Assembly (NCBI RefSeq): GCF_022664455.2
Contig: NZ_JAKRKC020000001.1
Span: 2,547,001 to 2,611,000, forward strand
From: Actinomadura luzonensis
GTDB lineage: Bacteria > Actinomycetota > Actinomycetes > Streptosporangiales > Streptosporangiaceae
Reading direction: 5' to 3'
Length of the DNA stretch: 64,000 nucleotides
Shown: positions 25,980-34,977 of the stretch, one piece after another
Layout of the letters: every line of letters starts with the position of its first letter
Position numbering within the stretch: the first letter of the stretch is position 1
Notes under the pieces: generated by a model
What the model saw: only the letters and a program-made list of their open reading frames with translations
Database searches by the model: none
What the model was told of the DNA's origin: nothing
Translations under genes and position numbers: made by a program

Positions 25980-28298
25980 ATGAGCAGGCACATGCTGGCA
26001 GCGGAGCCAGCGTCAAATCTGGCCCTGAGTGGAAACAATCTCACCATCGTGATCGTGGTCGCCGCGGTCGCGCTCATCGCGCTGGCCGTGGCAGGTGGTC
26101 TGGTACGGGAGGTGCTGGGCGCGGGCCAGGGCACCGAGCGCATGCAGAACATCGCCCGAGCCGTGCAGGAAGGCGCCGCCGCCTACCTGGCCCGCCAGTT
26201 CCGCACGTTGGCGATCTTCGTCGTCGTGATCCCGTTCCTGTTGCTCCTGTTGCCGGGGGAGACGGACGTCCGCATCGGGCGGTCGATCTTCTTCGTGGTC
26301 GGGGCGGTCTTCTCCGCGCTGACCGGCTTCATGGGCATGTGGCTGGCCGTGCGCGGGAACGTGCGCGTGGCCGCCGCGGCCAAGGAGGCGGGCGAGAAGC
26401 GCGCCATGCGGATCGCGTTCCGCACCGGCGGTGTGGCCGGCATGTTCACGGTGGGCCTCGGCCTGCTGGGCGCGGCCGTCGTCGTGCTGCTCTACCAGGG
26501 CAACGCGCCGGGCGTGCTCGAAGGGTTCGGCTTCGGCGCGGCGCTGCTGGCGATGTTCATGCGAGTCGGCGGCGGCATCTTCACCAAGGCCGCGGACGTC
26601 GGCGCCGACCTGGTGGGCAAGGTCGAGCAGGGCATTCCCGAGGACGACCCGCGCAACGCCGCCACCATCGCCGACAACGTGGGCGACAACGTCGGCGACT
26701 GCGCCGGCATGGCGGCCGACCTGTTCGAGTCGTACGCGGTCATGCTGGTCGCCAGCCTCATCCTGGGCCGGGCCGCGTTCGGCGAGGAGGGCCTGGTCTT
26801 CCCGCTGATCGTGCCCATGATCGGCGTGATCACCGCGATCATCGGCATCTTCGTCACCGGCATGCGCGACCGCGACCGCAGCGGCATGGCGGCGATCAAC
26901 CGCAGCTTCTTCATCTCGGCCGCCATCTCGGCGGTGCTGGTGACCGCGGCGGCGTTCTGGTTCCTGCCGTCGAACTTCTCCGGCCTGACCGGCTCGCGCG
27001 TGCAGTCCGACGCCGACCCGCGGCTCATCGCGATCGGCGCGGTCCTCATCGGCCTGGTGCTGGCCAGCGCCATCCAGCTGCTGACCGGCTACTTCACCGA
27101 GACCACGCGCCGGCCCGTACGGGAGATCGGCGAGAGCTCGCGCACCGGCGCCGCCACCGTCATCCTGTCCGGCATCAGCGTCGGCCTGGAGTCCGCCGTC
27201 TACTCGGCCCTGATCATCGGCGGCGCGGTCTACGGCGCGTTCCTGCTCGGCTTCGGGAACGTGACGCTCGCGCTGTTCGCGGTGGCCCTGGCCGGCACCG
27301 GCCTGCTGACCACGGTCGGCGTCATCGTCTCCATGGACACCTTCGGGCCGGTCTCCGACAACGCCCAGGGCATCGCGGAGATGTCGGGCGACATCGACGG
27401 CGAGGGCGCGCGCGTCCTGACCAGCCTCGACGCGGTCGGCAACACCACCAAGGCGATCACCAAGGGCATCGCGATCGCCACGGCGGTGCTGGCGGCCACC
27501 GCGCTGTTCGGCGCCTTCCGCACGGCGGTCGAGACCGAGCTGGCGCAGGCCGACACGGCGATCAAGAACGCGCTCGGCATCTTCCAGAACTTCAGCCTCA
27601 GCATCGACAACCCGAACGTCCTGGTCGGCCTGATCATCGGCGCCGCGGTGGTGTTCCTGTTCTCCGGCCTGGCGATCATGGCCGTCGGACGGGCGGCGAT
27701 GCGGGTGGTGTTCGAGGTGCGCGACCAGTTCCGCAACAAGCCCGGCATCATGGACGGCACCGAGAAGCCGGAGTACGGCCGCGTCGTCGACATCTGCACC
27801 CGCGACTCGCTGCGCGAGCTGGCCACGCCCGGCCTGCTGGCGGTCATGACGCCGATCGCGGTCGGCTTCGCGCTCGGCTACGCGCCGCTCGGCGCCTTCC
27901 TCGCCGGCGCGATCGCCTGCGGCACGCTGATGGCGGTGTTCCTGGCCAACTCCGGTGGCGCCTGGGACAACGCCAAGAAGCTGGTCGAGGACGGGCACCA
28001 CGGCGGCAAGGGCTCCGAGGCGCACGCCGCCACGGTCATCGGCGACACGGTCGGCGACCCGTTCAAGGACACCGCGGGCCCGGCCATCAACCCGCTGATC
28101 AAGGTGATGAACCTGGTGGCGCTGCTGGTGGCGCCCGCGGTCGTGCTGTACGCGGGCAACCCGGTGCTGCGGATCGGGGTCACCGTGGTCGCGGTGGCCG
28201 TCGTGGTCGGGGCGATCATCGTCTCCAAGCGGCGCTCGGCGACGGCCGAGCCGGCCAGCAACAACAACGACCGCAAGCAGGAGCCGGTCGCGTCCTGA
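25980..28298 (+). CDS. hppA: Membrane proton-translocating pyrophosphatase, K+-independent type
   Basis: 772 residues, about 16 membrane helices. It couples hydrolysis of pyrophosphate to proton export. The substrate loop GGGIFTKAADVGADLVGKVE, DNVGDNVGDCAGMAADLFES and the second Asp cluster DTVGDPFKDTAGPAINPLIK are present. The Lys in GNTTKAITKG (K+-dependent enzymes have Ala there) indicates the K+-independent H+ class. ATG 25980 has GAGGAG (25970-25975) 4 nt upstream; the frame extends only a few residues further. A terminator follows at 28331. Confidence 0.95.
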   Translation: MSRHMLAAEPASNLALSGNNLTIVIVVAAVALIALAVAGGLVREVLGAGQGTERMQNIARAVQEGAAAYLARQFRTLAIFVVVIPFLLLLLPGETDVRIGRSIFFVVGAVFSALTGFMGMWLAVRGNVRVAAAAKEAGEKRAMRIAFRTGGVAGMFTVGLGLLGAAVVVLLYQGNAPGVLEGFGFGAALLAMFMRVGGGIFTKAADVGADLVGKVEQGIPEDDPRNAATIADNVGDNVGDCAGMAADLFESYAVMLVASLILGRAAFGEEGLVFPLIVPMIGVITAIIGIFVTGMRDRDRSGMAAINRSFFISAAISAVLVTAAAFWFLPSNFSGLTGSRVQSDADPRLIAIGAVLIGLVLASAIQLLTGYFTETTRRPVREIGESSRTGAATVILSGISVGLESAVYSALIIGGAVYGAFLLGFGNVTLALFAVALAGTGLLTTVGVIVSMDTFGPVSDNAQGIAEMSGDIDGEGARVLTSLDAVGNTTKAITKGIAIATAVLAATALFGAFRTAVETELAQADTAIKNALGIFQNFSLSIDNPNVLVGLIIGAAVVFLFSGLAIMAVGRAAMRVVFEVRDQFRNKPGIMDGTEKPEYGRVVDICTRDSLRELATPGLLAVMTPIAVGFALGYAPLGAFLAGAIACGTLMAVFLANSGGAWDNAKKLVEDGHHGGKGSEAHAATVIGDTVGDPFKDTAGPAINPLIKVMNLVALLVAPAVVLYAGNPVLRIGVTVVAVAVVVGAIIVSKRRSATAEPASNNNDRKQEPVAS

Positions 28299-28330
28299 CG
28301 CCCGGCCGCGGCCCTTCTTCGGCAGTGGTG

Positions 28331-28372
28331 AACGCCCGCTTTCCCCGTGACCGTGACGGGGAGGCGGGCGTT
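28331..28372 (+). terminator. Terminator of hppA
   Basis: AACGCCCGCTTTCCCCGT (28331-28348) pairs with ACGGGGAGGCGGGCGTT (28356-28372) apart from a small internal mismatch; loop of 7 nt. It lies 33 bp behind the hppA stop. Confidence 0.7.
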
Positions 28373-28568
28373 CCGTCTTCGCAGGAAAGGGGCCGGTGCA
28401 GGCGGCGTTTGGGCGGTATTCCGGGGGAAGAGGGAAGATCCAGTTCAGGGGGTGGAAGGGGTTCGGCGATGGCCGGAGACCGGACGGGACGCGGCGGATC
28501 GGCCTGGCGGCACGGGCACCGGGGCAGGTGCGCGCGGCCCCGGGGGCCCGTGGTGGGAAACTGTCCCG

Positions 28569-28685
28569 GTGGAGAGCGAGAAGCCGCCCAACGGCGCGAA
28601 GACCTTGGGCCTGATCCTGCTGGCCATGATCGTCATCCTGGCCGTCCTGGTGGGGCTGTCCGTCTGGGCATCGAGGAGCGGGTGA
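28569..28685 (+). CDS. 38-residue single-span membrane protein
   Basis: A short open frame (GTG 28569 to TGA 28685) encodes a hydrophilic start MESEKPPNGAK and one membrane helix LGLILLAMIVILAVLVGLSV, ending WASRSG. GC at third positions is high and its stop lies 4 nt before the sixA start, so it may be translated with that gene. There is no clear ribosome binding site; a GGGA...TCCC hyphenated palindrome (28557-28567) precedes the start. Function unknown; moderate doubt that it is real. Confidence 0.5.
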   Translation: MESEKPPNGAKTLGLILLAMIVILAVLVGLSVWASRSG

Positions 28686-28689
28686 TCCG

Positions 28690-29160
28690 GTGCGGACGCT
28701 GATCGTGCTGCGGCACGCCAAGGCCGCCCACGTCGCCGGCCTGGCCGACCGGGAGCGGCCGCTGACCGACCGCGGCGAGCGGGACGCCGAGCGGGCGGGC
28801 GAGGAGATCAGGGCGGCCGGCCTGGAGCCGGACGCCGTGTTCTGCTCCCCGGCGGTCCGCACCAGGCGCACCGCCGAGCTGGCCTTCCCCGGCGCGGAGA
28901 TCAGCTACGAGCGCGAGATCTACGAGGCCTACCCCGAGGACCTGCTGAGCGTGCTCCACCGGGCCGACCCCGAGCTCGGCACGGTCGTGTTGTGCGGGCA
29001 CAACCCGGGCGTGCACGAGCTGGCCCTGAGCCTGGCCGGAGGCGAGTACGGGTTCCGGCCCGGGTCGTTCGCGGTCATCGAGCTCGACGCGGCCTGGGCG
29101 GACCTCCACCCGGGCGAGGGCCGCCTGGTCAGCCGCTGGGACCCCAAGGGCGAGGACTGA
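28690..29160 (+). CDS. SixA-type phosphohistidine phosphatase
   Basis: 156 residues of the histidine-phosphatase (RHG) superfamily: LRHAKA with catalytic His9, the second active-site His104 in CGHNPGVHE, plus Arg60 region SPAVRTRRTAE. SixA removes phosphate from phosphohistidine on HPt domains or on PTS-type proteins in Escherichia coli; the target here is unknown. GTG 28690 follows the small membrane-protein gene by 4 nt. It converges with serB (12-bp gap, no obvious terminator). Confidence 0.88.
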   Translation: MRTLIVLRHAKAAHVAGLADRERPLTDRGERDAERAGEEIRAAGLEPDAVFCSPAVRTRRTAELAFPGAEISYEREIYEAYPEDLLSVLHRADPELGTVVLCGHNPGVHELALSLAGGEYGFRPGSFAVIELDAAWADLHPGEGRLVSRWDPKGED

Positions 29161-29172
29161 CGCTTCGGAGAG

Positions 29173-30393
29173 CTAGCGCGGGGTGAGGACGCCGTCCTCG
29201 GCGTCGGCGGCCTCCACCTCGTCCCGCGAGATCCCGAGCAGGTAGAGGATGGAGTCGAGGTAGGGCGTGTTGACCGCGGTGTCGGCGGCCTGCCGCACGA
29301 CCGGCTTGGCGTTGAACGCGATGCCGAGCCCGGCCGCCGCGATCATGTCCAGGTCGTTGGCGCCGTCGCCGATGGCCACGGTCTGGGAGATCGGCAGGCG
29401 GGCCGCGGCGGCGAAGCGCTCGAGGGCCCGCGCCTTGCCCGGCCGGTCCACGATGTCGCCGACGACGCGGCCGGTGAGCCGCCCGTCCACGACCTCCAGG
29501 ACGTTCGCCGCCGAGTAGTCGATGCCCAGCTCCTCGACCAGCGCGTCGGTGATCTGGGTGAAGCCGCCGCTGACGATGGCGAAGCGGTAGTCGAGCCGCT
29601 TGAGCGTGCGGACGAGCGTGCGGGCGCCAGGCGTCAGCACGACCTCCTTGCGCACCTCGGCGAACACCTCCTCGGGCAGCCCCTCCAGCAGCGCCACCCG
29701 CTTGCGCAGCGACTCGGCGAAGTCGAGCTCGCCGCGCATGGCCTGCTCGGTGACGCGGGCGACCTCGTCCAGGCAGCCGGCGTGGGCCGCCAGCAGCTCG
29801 ATGACCTCGCCCTGGATGAGCGTGGAGTCGACGTCCATGACGATGAGCCGCTTGGCCCGGCGGGACAGGCCGGTGCGCTGCACGGCGACGTCGACCTCCT
29901 GCGCGGCGGCCTCGGCGGCCAGCTCGACGCGGAGCGAGTCGGGGTTGGCGCCGGAGACGGACAGCTCGATGCAGGTGACGGGCCACTGGGCGAGGCGTTC
30001 GATGCGGTCGATGTTGGCGCCGGCGGCGGCGATGCGCCCGGCGATGCCGGCGATCGCGGCCGGCTGGAGCGTGGCGCCGAGGACGCTGACCGACAGCCGC
30101 CCGCGGCGGCGCTGCTCCTTGGCCTGGGAGCCGGTGGAGAGCTCGACCTCCATGCCGAGGTCTTCGGCCACCCGCTCGACGGCGGTCCACATGGCGCCGA
30201 GCGTCGTGCCGGTGCCGGTGGACGGCCCGCCCGCGTAGGCGACGAGCACGCCGAGCGTGAGCCTGCCTCGGATGACGACCTGCTCGATGTCCGCCACTGT
30301 CACGGGAAAGCCGGACAGGACGGAGAAGAGGCGCGAAGTGACGCCGGGCCGGTCGGGGCCGGTCAGGGTGATCAGGAGGGTGCGCTGGTCCAC
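29173..30393 (-). CDS. serB: Phosphoserine phosphatase with N-terminal ACT domains
   Basis: 406 residues; last step of serine synthesis. Residues 1-175 hold two ACT-like regulatory domains (TLLITLTGPDRPGVTSRLFS; LSVSVLG), then a HAD phosphatase with MDVDST (Asp187 nucleophile, Asp189), SGGFTQ and GDGANDLDM. Length and order match mycobacterial SerB2-type enzymes. GTG 30393 is chosen because TACCGT stands 8 nt upstream on the coding strand without a Shine-Dalgarno (leaderless pattern), although the frame is open into the next gene upstream. Confidence 0.94.
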   Translation of the reverse strand: MDQRTLLITLTGPDRPGVTSRLFSVLSGFPVTVADIEQVVIRGRLTLGVLVAYAGGPSTGTGTTLGAMWTAVERVAEDLGMEVELSTGSQAKEQRRRGRLSVSVLGATLQPAAIAGIAGRIAAAGANIDRIERLAQWPVTCIELSVSGANPDSLRVELAAEAAAQEVDVAVQRTGLSRRAKRLIVMDVDSTLIQGEVIELLAAHAGCLDEVARVTEQAMRGELDFAESLRKRVALLEGLPEEVFAEVRKEVVLTPGARTLVRTLKRLDYRFAIVSGGFTQITDALVEELGIDYSAANVLEVVDGRLTGRVVGDIVDRPGKARALERFAAAARLPISQTVAIGDGANDLDMIAAAGLGIAFNAKPVVRQAADTAVNTPYLDSILYLLGISRDEVEAADAEDGVLTPR

Positions 30394-30473
30394 ATCCAGC
30401 CACGGTACTGCGCCCGGTCCGATGCTCGCGCAGCAGGCTCGCCATTCGGACGCGGGCGCGGCAGCCGGAGGCG

Positions 30474-31046
30474 TCAGCGCACGACCGTGGTCTTCACGGA
30501 CTTGGCGAAGAGGTAGCCGGGCACGCCGAGCCGGTCGAGCTCGCGCATGTCCATGTCCTCCATGCCCTGGTCGAGGTTGTAGGAGATGACGCCGAGGGCG
30601 GCCCGCTGGGTGCCCCGCGCGCTCTTCTTCGTCTTGGCGTAGAAGGTGACGGAGAACGAGGCGCCGACCTTGATGTCCTTGTCGGCCCAGCAGAAGAAGC
30701 CGCGGTCGGAGACCAGCATGCAGTCCATCTTCTTGCCGGTGGAGGAGTAGCGGATGTACCTGGGGTCGACGCCCTTGGGGAAGGCGCCGCCGACGAACCA
30801 GGCGTCCGCGGAGGCGAAGTACGGGCCCCTGTTGGTGGCCGAGATCTTGTACTTGATGTAGCTGCCGGCCTTGACCTTCTTGGTCGCCGACACCTGCACC
30901 GCGAACGCGGAGTAGGGCTTGGCCGCGGTCTTGGCGGTGGTCGCGGCGGTGGTCGCGGTGGTGGCTGAAGCGGGAACAGCGGGGACGAGCAGGGCGCCGG
31001 ACGCCAGCATCGCCAGCACGGCACCCTTGGCAAGGGACTTGTGCAT
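30474..31046 (-). CDS. Secreted protein of unknown function
   Basis: 190 residues: a signal peptide (MHKSLAKGAVLAMLASGALL...VPASA|TT, cleavage near 31), an Ala/Thr-rich linker and a beta-rich domain with two Cys (CMLVSDRGFFCWADKD) likely to be disulfide-bonded. No family recognised with certainty; the AVQVSATKKVKAGSYIKYKI stretch resembles DUF11-type extracellular domains. ATG 31046 is preceded by GGAGAGG. A candidate promoter (TTTACA complement of 31141-31146, GATAGA complement of 31119-31124, 16-bp spacer) overlaps the 3' end of queA. It lies 80 bp upstream of serB on the same strand. Confidence 0.72.
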   Translation of the reverse strand: MHKSLAKGAVLAMLASGALLVPAVPASATTATTAATTAKTAAKPYSAFAVQVSATKKVKAGSYIKYKISATNRGPYFASADAWFVGGAFPKGVDPRYIRYSSTGKKMDCMLVSDRGFFCWADKDIKVGASFSVTFYAKTKKSARGTQRAALGVISYNLDQGMEDMDMRELDRLGVPGYLFAKSVKTTVVR

Positions 31047-31151
31047 TACCTCTCCGGGTAAAGGAATTGGACATGGGGCCGTGTAATACAACAAGCCCCC
31101 CGTAAATTGCCCGCTGTGTCTATCACGATCTTAAAATCTGTGTAAAGCGTA

Positions 31152-32201
31152 TTACTTCAGAATCAGGTGCGTGTCGCCGAACTCGTGCCACAAGTACCCC
31201 TCCCGCAACGCCTCCTCGTACGCCCGGGCCAGCGCGTCCACGCCCGCGACGGCCGACAACATGAGCAGATGGCTCGACCGCGGCTCGTGCAGCCCGGTGA
31301 GCAGCCCGGTCACCGCCCGGACGCCGGTCTCCGGGGTCACCACGTGCCGGGTCCAGCCGGACGCCGCCCGCACCAGGCCGGCCGCGTCCACGGCGCTCTC
31401 CAGGGCCCGCACCACGGTCGTCCCGGCCGCGACCACCCGGTTGCCGCTCTCGCGGGCCAGGTTGACCAGGCGTGCGGTCGGGGCGGGCACCGCGTACCGC
31501 TCCGCGTAGGGCGGCTCGTCCTTCTCCGGCGAGGCGACCCCGGTGTGCAGGGTGATCGGCGCGATCCCGATCCCGCGCGCCACCAGCGCCGTCACCAGAG
31601 CCTCCGTGAACGGCCGCGCCGCGCTCGGCATCTCCGCGCTGCCCGGCACGGTCGCGAACACGGTCTGGTACGCCTCGATCGGCCAGTCCTCCTCCACGTA
31701 CGAGTACCGGATCGGCGCCCCGTACGCCCGCAGGTACGTCTCCACGTCCCGGTCCAGCTCGGCCCGCCACAGCCGGGGCGTCTCCCGCTCGACGAGCCGC
31801 AACGTGGCCCGTCCCGGCAGCGGCAGCCACTCGCCCGGCTCGCCCCCGGCGTACGGCTCGCTCGCCCTGGCGGTGCGCCGCCGCAGCTCGACCAGCCAGG
31901 TGCCGTCCTCGCGGGCGGTCGAGAAGTGCACCGCGAGCCGGTCCAGCCGGACCGCGGCGGGCAGCGTCGCCGAGTTGTTGACCACGATCAGGTCGCCGGG
32001 GGCCAGCAGGCCGGGCAGGTCGCGGAAGCGGTGGTGGCCGGGGGCCTGGTCGCCGCGCGACACCAGCAGCCGCACGTCGTCGCGCGAGCGGCCGCGCACC
32101 TCGGGCGGCTCGTGCGCCGACAGATCGGGCGGCAGCTCGAAGTCGGGCGCGAGGGCGGTCGGTCGGGGGCCTGCCTCGCCGTCGAAGCCGGTGGCGGTCA
32201 T
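31152..32201 (-). CDS. queA: S-adenosylmethionine:tRNA ribosyltransferase-isomerase-like QueA
   Basis: 349 residues in the form chosen. It carries QueA hallmarks: VVNNSATLPAA, GRATLRLVERE, HTGVASPEKDEPPYAERYAV, GTTVVRALES and LLTGLHEPRSSHLLMLSAVAG. QueA builds the epoxyqueuosine ring on tRNA; no other queuosine genes are in the window, and actinobacterial QueA-like proteins may do something else. ATG 32201 has GAGGGGAG 7 nt upstream, but in-frame starts at 32240 (TTG) and 32279 (ATG, overlapping the SDR stop) lie in a 39-bp triplication of the start region. The gene follows the SDR on the same strand. Confidence 0.88.
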   Translation of the reverse strand: MTATGFDGEAGPRPTALAPDFELPPDLSAHEPPEVRGRSRDDVRLLVSRGDQAPGHHRFRDLPGLLAPGDLIVVNNSATLPAAVRLDRLAVHFSTAREDGTWLVELRRRTARASEPYAGGEPGEWLPLPGRATLRLVERETPRLWRAELDRDVETYLRAYGAPIRYSYVEEDWPIEAYQTVFATVPGSAEMPSAARPFTEALVTALVARGIGIAPITLHTGVASPEKDEPPYAERYAVPAPTARLVNLARESGNRVVAAGTTVVRALESAVDAAGLVRAASGWTRHVVTPETGVRAVTGLLTGLHEPRSSHLLMLSAVAGVDALARAYEEALREGYLWHEFGDTHLILK

Positions 32202-32279
32202 CGGGCGCTCCCCTCGCTGGTGGGATCCGGTGGAGGTCAAGGGGGTGCTCCCCTCGTTGTGGAGCCCGGTGGCGGTCAT
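32189..32279. repeat. 39-bp near-repeat of the queA start region
   Basis: On the minus strand the words ATGACCGCCACCGG, TTGACCTCCACCGG and ATGACCGCCACCGG begin at 32279, 32240 and 32201, exactly 39 bp apart, and the first two units end in GAGGGGAGC. Each unit thus carries a start codon and, for the next unit, a ribosome binding site, all in one frame. Confidence 0.75.
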
Positions 32280-32947
32280 TGGAAGGTCACCCGGCCGCTG
32301 GCGGGGCGGGACGAGACGAGGTCGTGCAGGGCGGCGGCCACCTTGGCCGGGTCCGCGGCGCCGGCGGCCTCCTCGGCGCCGACGGCGTCGGCGAGCATGC
32401 GGGTGTTCATCTCGCCCGGATCGACCCACCAGACCCGGACGTCCGGCTCCTCGGCGGCCAGCACGTTCGAGAGCTGCTCCAGAGCCGCCTTCCCGGCGCC
32501 GTAGCCGCCCCAGCCTTCGTAGGCGCCGGTCGCGGCGTCGGAGGTGACGTTCACGATCGCGCCGCGCGCGGCCCGCAGCGCCGGCAGCGTGGCCTGGGCG
32601 AGCGCGAGCGGCGCGGTGACGTTCGTGGCCAGCAGCGCGGCGAACGCGTCGAGCGGGAGGTCGGCGAGGCGGGGCAGCGGCGTCGGGCCGAGGTCGCTGG
32701 CGTTGTTGACCAGCAGGTCCAGCTCGGGGGCCGCGCTGGCCAGCCGCTCGACGTGCGCGGGGTCGCTCACGTCGCCGGGGATCGCGACGGCGTCCAGCTC
32801 GGCGGCGGCGCGTTCGAGGTCGGCGGCGCCGCGGGCGGTGAGCACGAGACGCCAGCCGGCGCCGGCCAGCGACCGCGCCAGGGCCAGGCCGAGCCCGCGG
32901 GAGGCCCCGGTGATGATCGCGGTGCGGGTGGAGGTGGTGTGTGTCAT
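32276..32947 (-). CDS. Short-chain dehydrogenase/reductase
   Basis: 223 residues with the classical SDR motifs: TGASRGLG (cofactor binding, about 11-18), LLVNNASDLG (NNAG-type), VTSDAATGAYEGWGGYGAGK with catalytic Ser, Tyr and Lys. Cofactor and substrate unknown; the Arg after TGAS suggests NADP(H). ATG 32947 with GGAGG immediately upstream; the open frame beyond is composed of other-strand sequence. Its stop overlaps a possible queA start (ATGA), so the two are likely co-transcribed. The histidine kinase gene is divergent. Confidence 0.87.
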   Translation of the reverse strand: MTHTTSTRTAIITGASRGLGLALARSLAGAGWRLVLTARGAADLERAAAELDAVAIPGDVSDPAHVERLASAAPELDLLVNNASDLGPTPLPRLADLPLDAFAALLATNVTAPLALAQATLPALRAARGAIVNVTSDAATGAYEGWGGYGAGKAALEQLSNVLAAEEPDVRVWWVDPGEMNTRMLADAVGAEEAAGAADPAKVAAALHDLVSSRPASGRVTFQ

Positions 32948-33119
32948 GCCTCCGACGCTAGGAACGCGGCGGCGTGCGGACATCGGGCGCGGGACGGGCC
33001 CGCCCTGGGCACTTGGTCCTAGGACCCGCGAGCGGGACCAGCACCAGGACCGGAACCAGCACCACCGCCCGGCCCGGCCCGGGGCCGCCGGGTCGCCGGC
33101 GGATCCTAAAGTGGATGCC

Positions 33120-34247
33120 GTGACGGCCGACCGAGACGAGATCCTGCAGGCGGTGAGCTCCGCCGTGCTCGCGGTCACCCGGCACCTGTCCGTCCGTGAG
33201 GTGCTGCAGGTGATCGTGCGCTCCGCGCAGCGGCTGCTGGACTGCCGCTACGCCGCGCTCGGCGTGCCCGACGAGGACGGCTCGTTCGCCGAGTTCGTCG
33301 CCGAGGGCCTGACGGACAAGCAGTGGGACGCCATCGGGCCGCTGCCCCGCCAGCACGGCATGCTGGGCGCGATGTTGCGCGACGGCGCGCCCGTCCGGCT
33401 GCCCGACCTGCGCGCCGACCCGAGGTTCGAGTGGTGGCCGAAGGCGCACCCGGTGATGAAGGACTTCCTCGGCGTCCCCATCCGCGACGGCGAGCAGGTG
33501 CTCGGCATCATCTTCCTGGCCAACAAGCGCACGCCGGGCACCGGGTTCACCCAGGCCGACCAGGAGCTGCTGACGTTGTTCGCCGCGCACGCGGCGATCG
33601 CGCTGACCAACGCCCGCCTCTACGAGTCCGGCCGCGAGCTGGCCATGCTGGAGGAGCGCAACCGCATGGCGCGGGAGCTGCACGACGCCGTCACGCAGAA
33701 GCTGTTCTCGCTGCGGCTCAGCGCCCAGGCGGCGGGCACGATGCTGGCCAAGGGCCCCGACAGCGCCGGCCAGGTGGCGGCGGAGCTCGAACGCGTCCAG
33801 CGCCTGGCCGGCGAGGCGCTGGCCGAGCTGCGCGCGGTGATCGTGGAGCTGCGCCCGGCCGAGCTGGACCGGCACGGGCTGGCCGAGACGCTGCGCAAGC
33901 ACGTCCGGCTGCTGGACCGGCTGCATCCGCCGGCGTTGTCGTTCGAGTGCGGCGAGCTGCCGCCGCTGAAGGCGGCGGTCGAGGTGGCGGTGCTGCGGGT
34001 GGCCCAGGAGGCGCTGCACAACGCGCTGCGGCACTCGGGCGCCGCCACGGTGGGCGTCCGCCTGGCCTTCGAGGACGACACGCTGAGGCTGACCGTGCGC
34101 GACGACGGCGGCGGGTTCGAGGAAGGGGAGTCGCGCGGCCTCGGGCTGGTCTCGATGCGCGACCGGGCCGAGGCGGTCGGCGGCGTGCTGAGCGTCGAGT
34201 CGGCGCCGGGCCGGGGGACCACGGTGCGCGTGGAGGTGGGCGGGTGA
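33120..34247 (+). CDS. GAF-domain sensor histidine kinase (NarL-partner type)
   Basis: 375 residues, no membrane helices: GAF domain (about 15-165), dimerisation/HisKA_3 segment with phospho-acceptor His188 in MARELHDAVTQKLFS, and HATPase with DDGGGFE and GLGLVSMRDRAEAVGG. The cytoplasmic GAF domain with Cys42 could sense a small ligand or redox; there is no evidence to choose. GTG 33120 has TAAAGT 7 nt upstream (33107-33112) and no ribosome binding site. The stop overlaps the regulator start (GTGA), a tight two-gene operon. Confidence 0.92.
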   Translation: MTADRDEILQAVSSAVLAVTRHLSVREVLQVIVRSAQRLLDCRYAALGVPDEDGSFAEFVAEGLTDKQWDAIGPLPRQHGMLGAMLRDGAPVRLPDLRADPRFEWWPKAHPVMKDFLGVPIRDGEQVLGIIFLANKRTPGTGFTQADQELLTLFAAHAAIALTNARLYESGRELAMLEERNRMARELHDAVTQKLFSLRLSAQAAGTMLAKGPDSAGQVAAELERVQRLAGEALAELRAVIVELRPAELDRHGLAETLRKHVRLLDRLHPPALSFECGELPPLKAAVEVAVLRVAQEALHNALRHSGAATVGVRLAFEDDTLRLTVRDDGGGFEEGESRGLGLVSMRDRAEAVGGVLSVESAPGRGTTVRVEVGG

Positions 34248-34867
34248 TCCGGGTGCTGATCGCCGACGATCATCCGGTGGTGCGGCAGGGGCTGCGGACG
34301 TTCCTCGACCTGCAGGACGACATCACCGTCGTCGGCGAGGCGGGCGACGGCGCGCAGGCCGTCGAGCTGGTCGGGGAGCTGGCCCCCGACGTGCTGCTGC
34401 TGGACCTGAAGATGCCGGTGCTGGACGGCCTCGGCGCGCTGGAGCGGCTGACCGGCGGCCCCACGCGGGTGGTGGTGCTGACGTCGGTGAGCGACCGCGG
34501 CGACGTGGGCCCGGCCATGCGGGCCGGCGCGGCCGGCTTCCTCTACAAGGACGTCGACCCCAATGCCCTGGTGCAGGCGGTCCGGGCGGTGCACGGCGGC
34601 CAGGTGCTGCTGGCGCCCGAGGCCGCGGAGGCGATGCTGGCCGGGGAGGGCGCCCGGCAGGACGGGCCGGCGCCGGTGCCGCTCACCGAGCGCGAGCGCG
34701 AGGTCCTGCGGCTCATCGCGGCCGGCCGGTCCAACCGGGAGATCGCGCGGGCGCTGGCCGTGGCGGAGAAGACGGTCAAGACGCACGTGTCGAACGTGCT
34801 GATGAAGCTCGGCGTCCAGGACCGCACCCAGGCGGCCCTCTGGGCGGTCCGCCACGGGCTCGGGTGA
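34244..34867 (+). CDS. NarL/LuxR-family response regulator
   Basis: 207 residues: receiver domain with phospho-acceptor Asp54 (LLLDLKMPVLDG), conserved Thr/Ser and Lys (LTSVSD, FLYKDVD), and a C-terminal LuxR-type helix-turn-helix (LTEREREVLRLIAAGRSNRE...VKTHVSNVLMKLGV). Cognate of the GAF kinase with which it overlaps by four bases. An inverted repeat CACGTGA-N6-TCACGTG at 34869-34888 just behind the gene and before the next gene could be its operator or a hairpin. Confidence 0.94.
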   Translation: MIRVLIADDHPVVRQGLRTFLDLQDDITVVGEAGDGAQAVELVGELAPDVLLLDLKMPVLDGLGALERLTGGPTRVVVLTSVSDRGDVGPAMRAGAAGFLYKDVDPNALVQAVRAVHGGQVLLAPEAAEAMLAGEGARQDGPAPVPLTEREREVLRLIAAGRSNREIARALAVAEKTVKTHVSNVLMKLGVQDRTQAALWAVRHGLG

Positions 34868-34868
34868 G

Positions 34869-34888
34869 CACGTGACGCGGCTCACGTG
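34869..34888. promoter_or_regulatory. CACGTGA-N6-TCACGTG inverted repeat
   Basis: Perfect 7-bp arms (34869-34875, 34882-34888) directly after the response-regulator stop and 90 bp upstream of the secreted-protein gene. It could be a terminator stem or a regulator site for the downstream gene. Confidence 0.4.
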
Positions 34889-34977
34889 GTGAGCGCGTAC
34901 TTGTGCGCCGAACGAAGCACCGCCGCGGCCTACCGTCGGGGGCGTCGATCGGACGCACGTCGAACGGAGAACACACC

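Noticed and set aside
26013..28871. 952-codon minus-strand frame opposite hppA
   Set aside because: Asp/His/Arg-rich shadow of a membrane-protein gene; no start signal.
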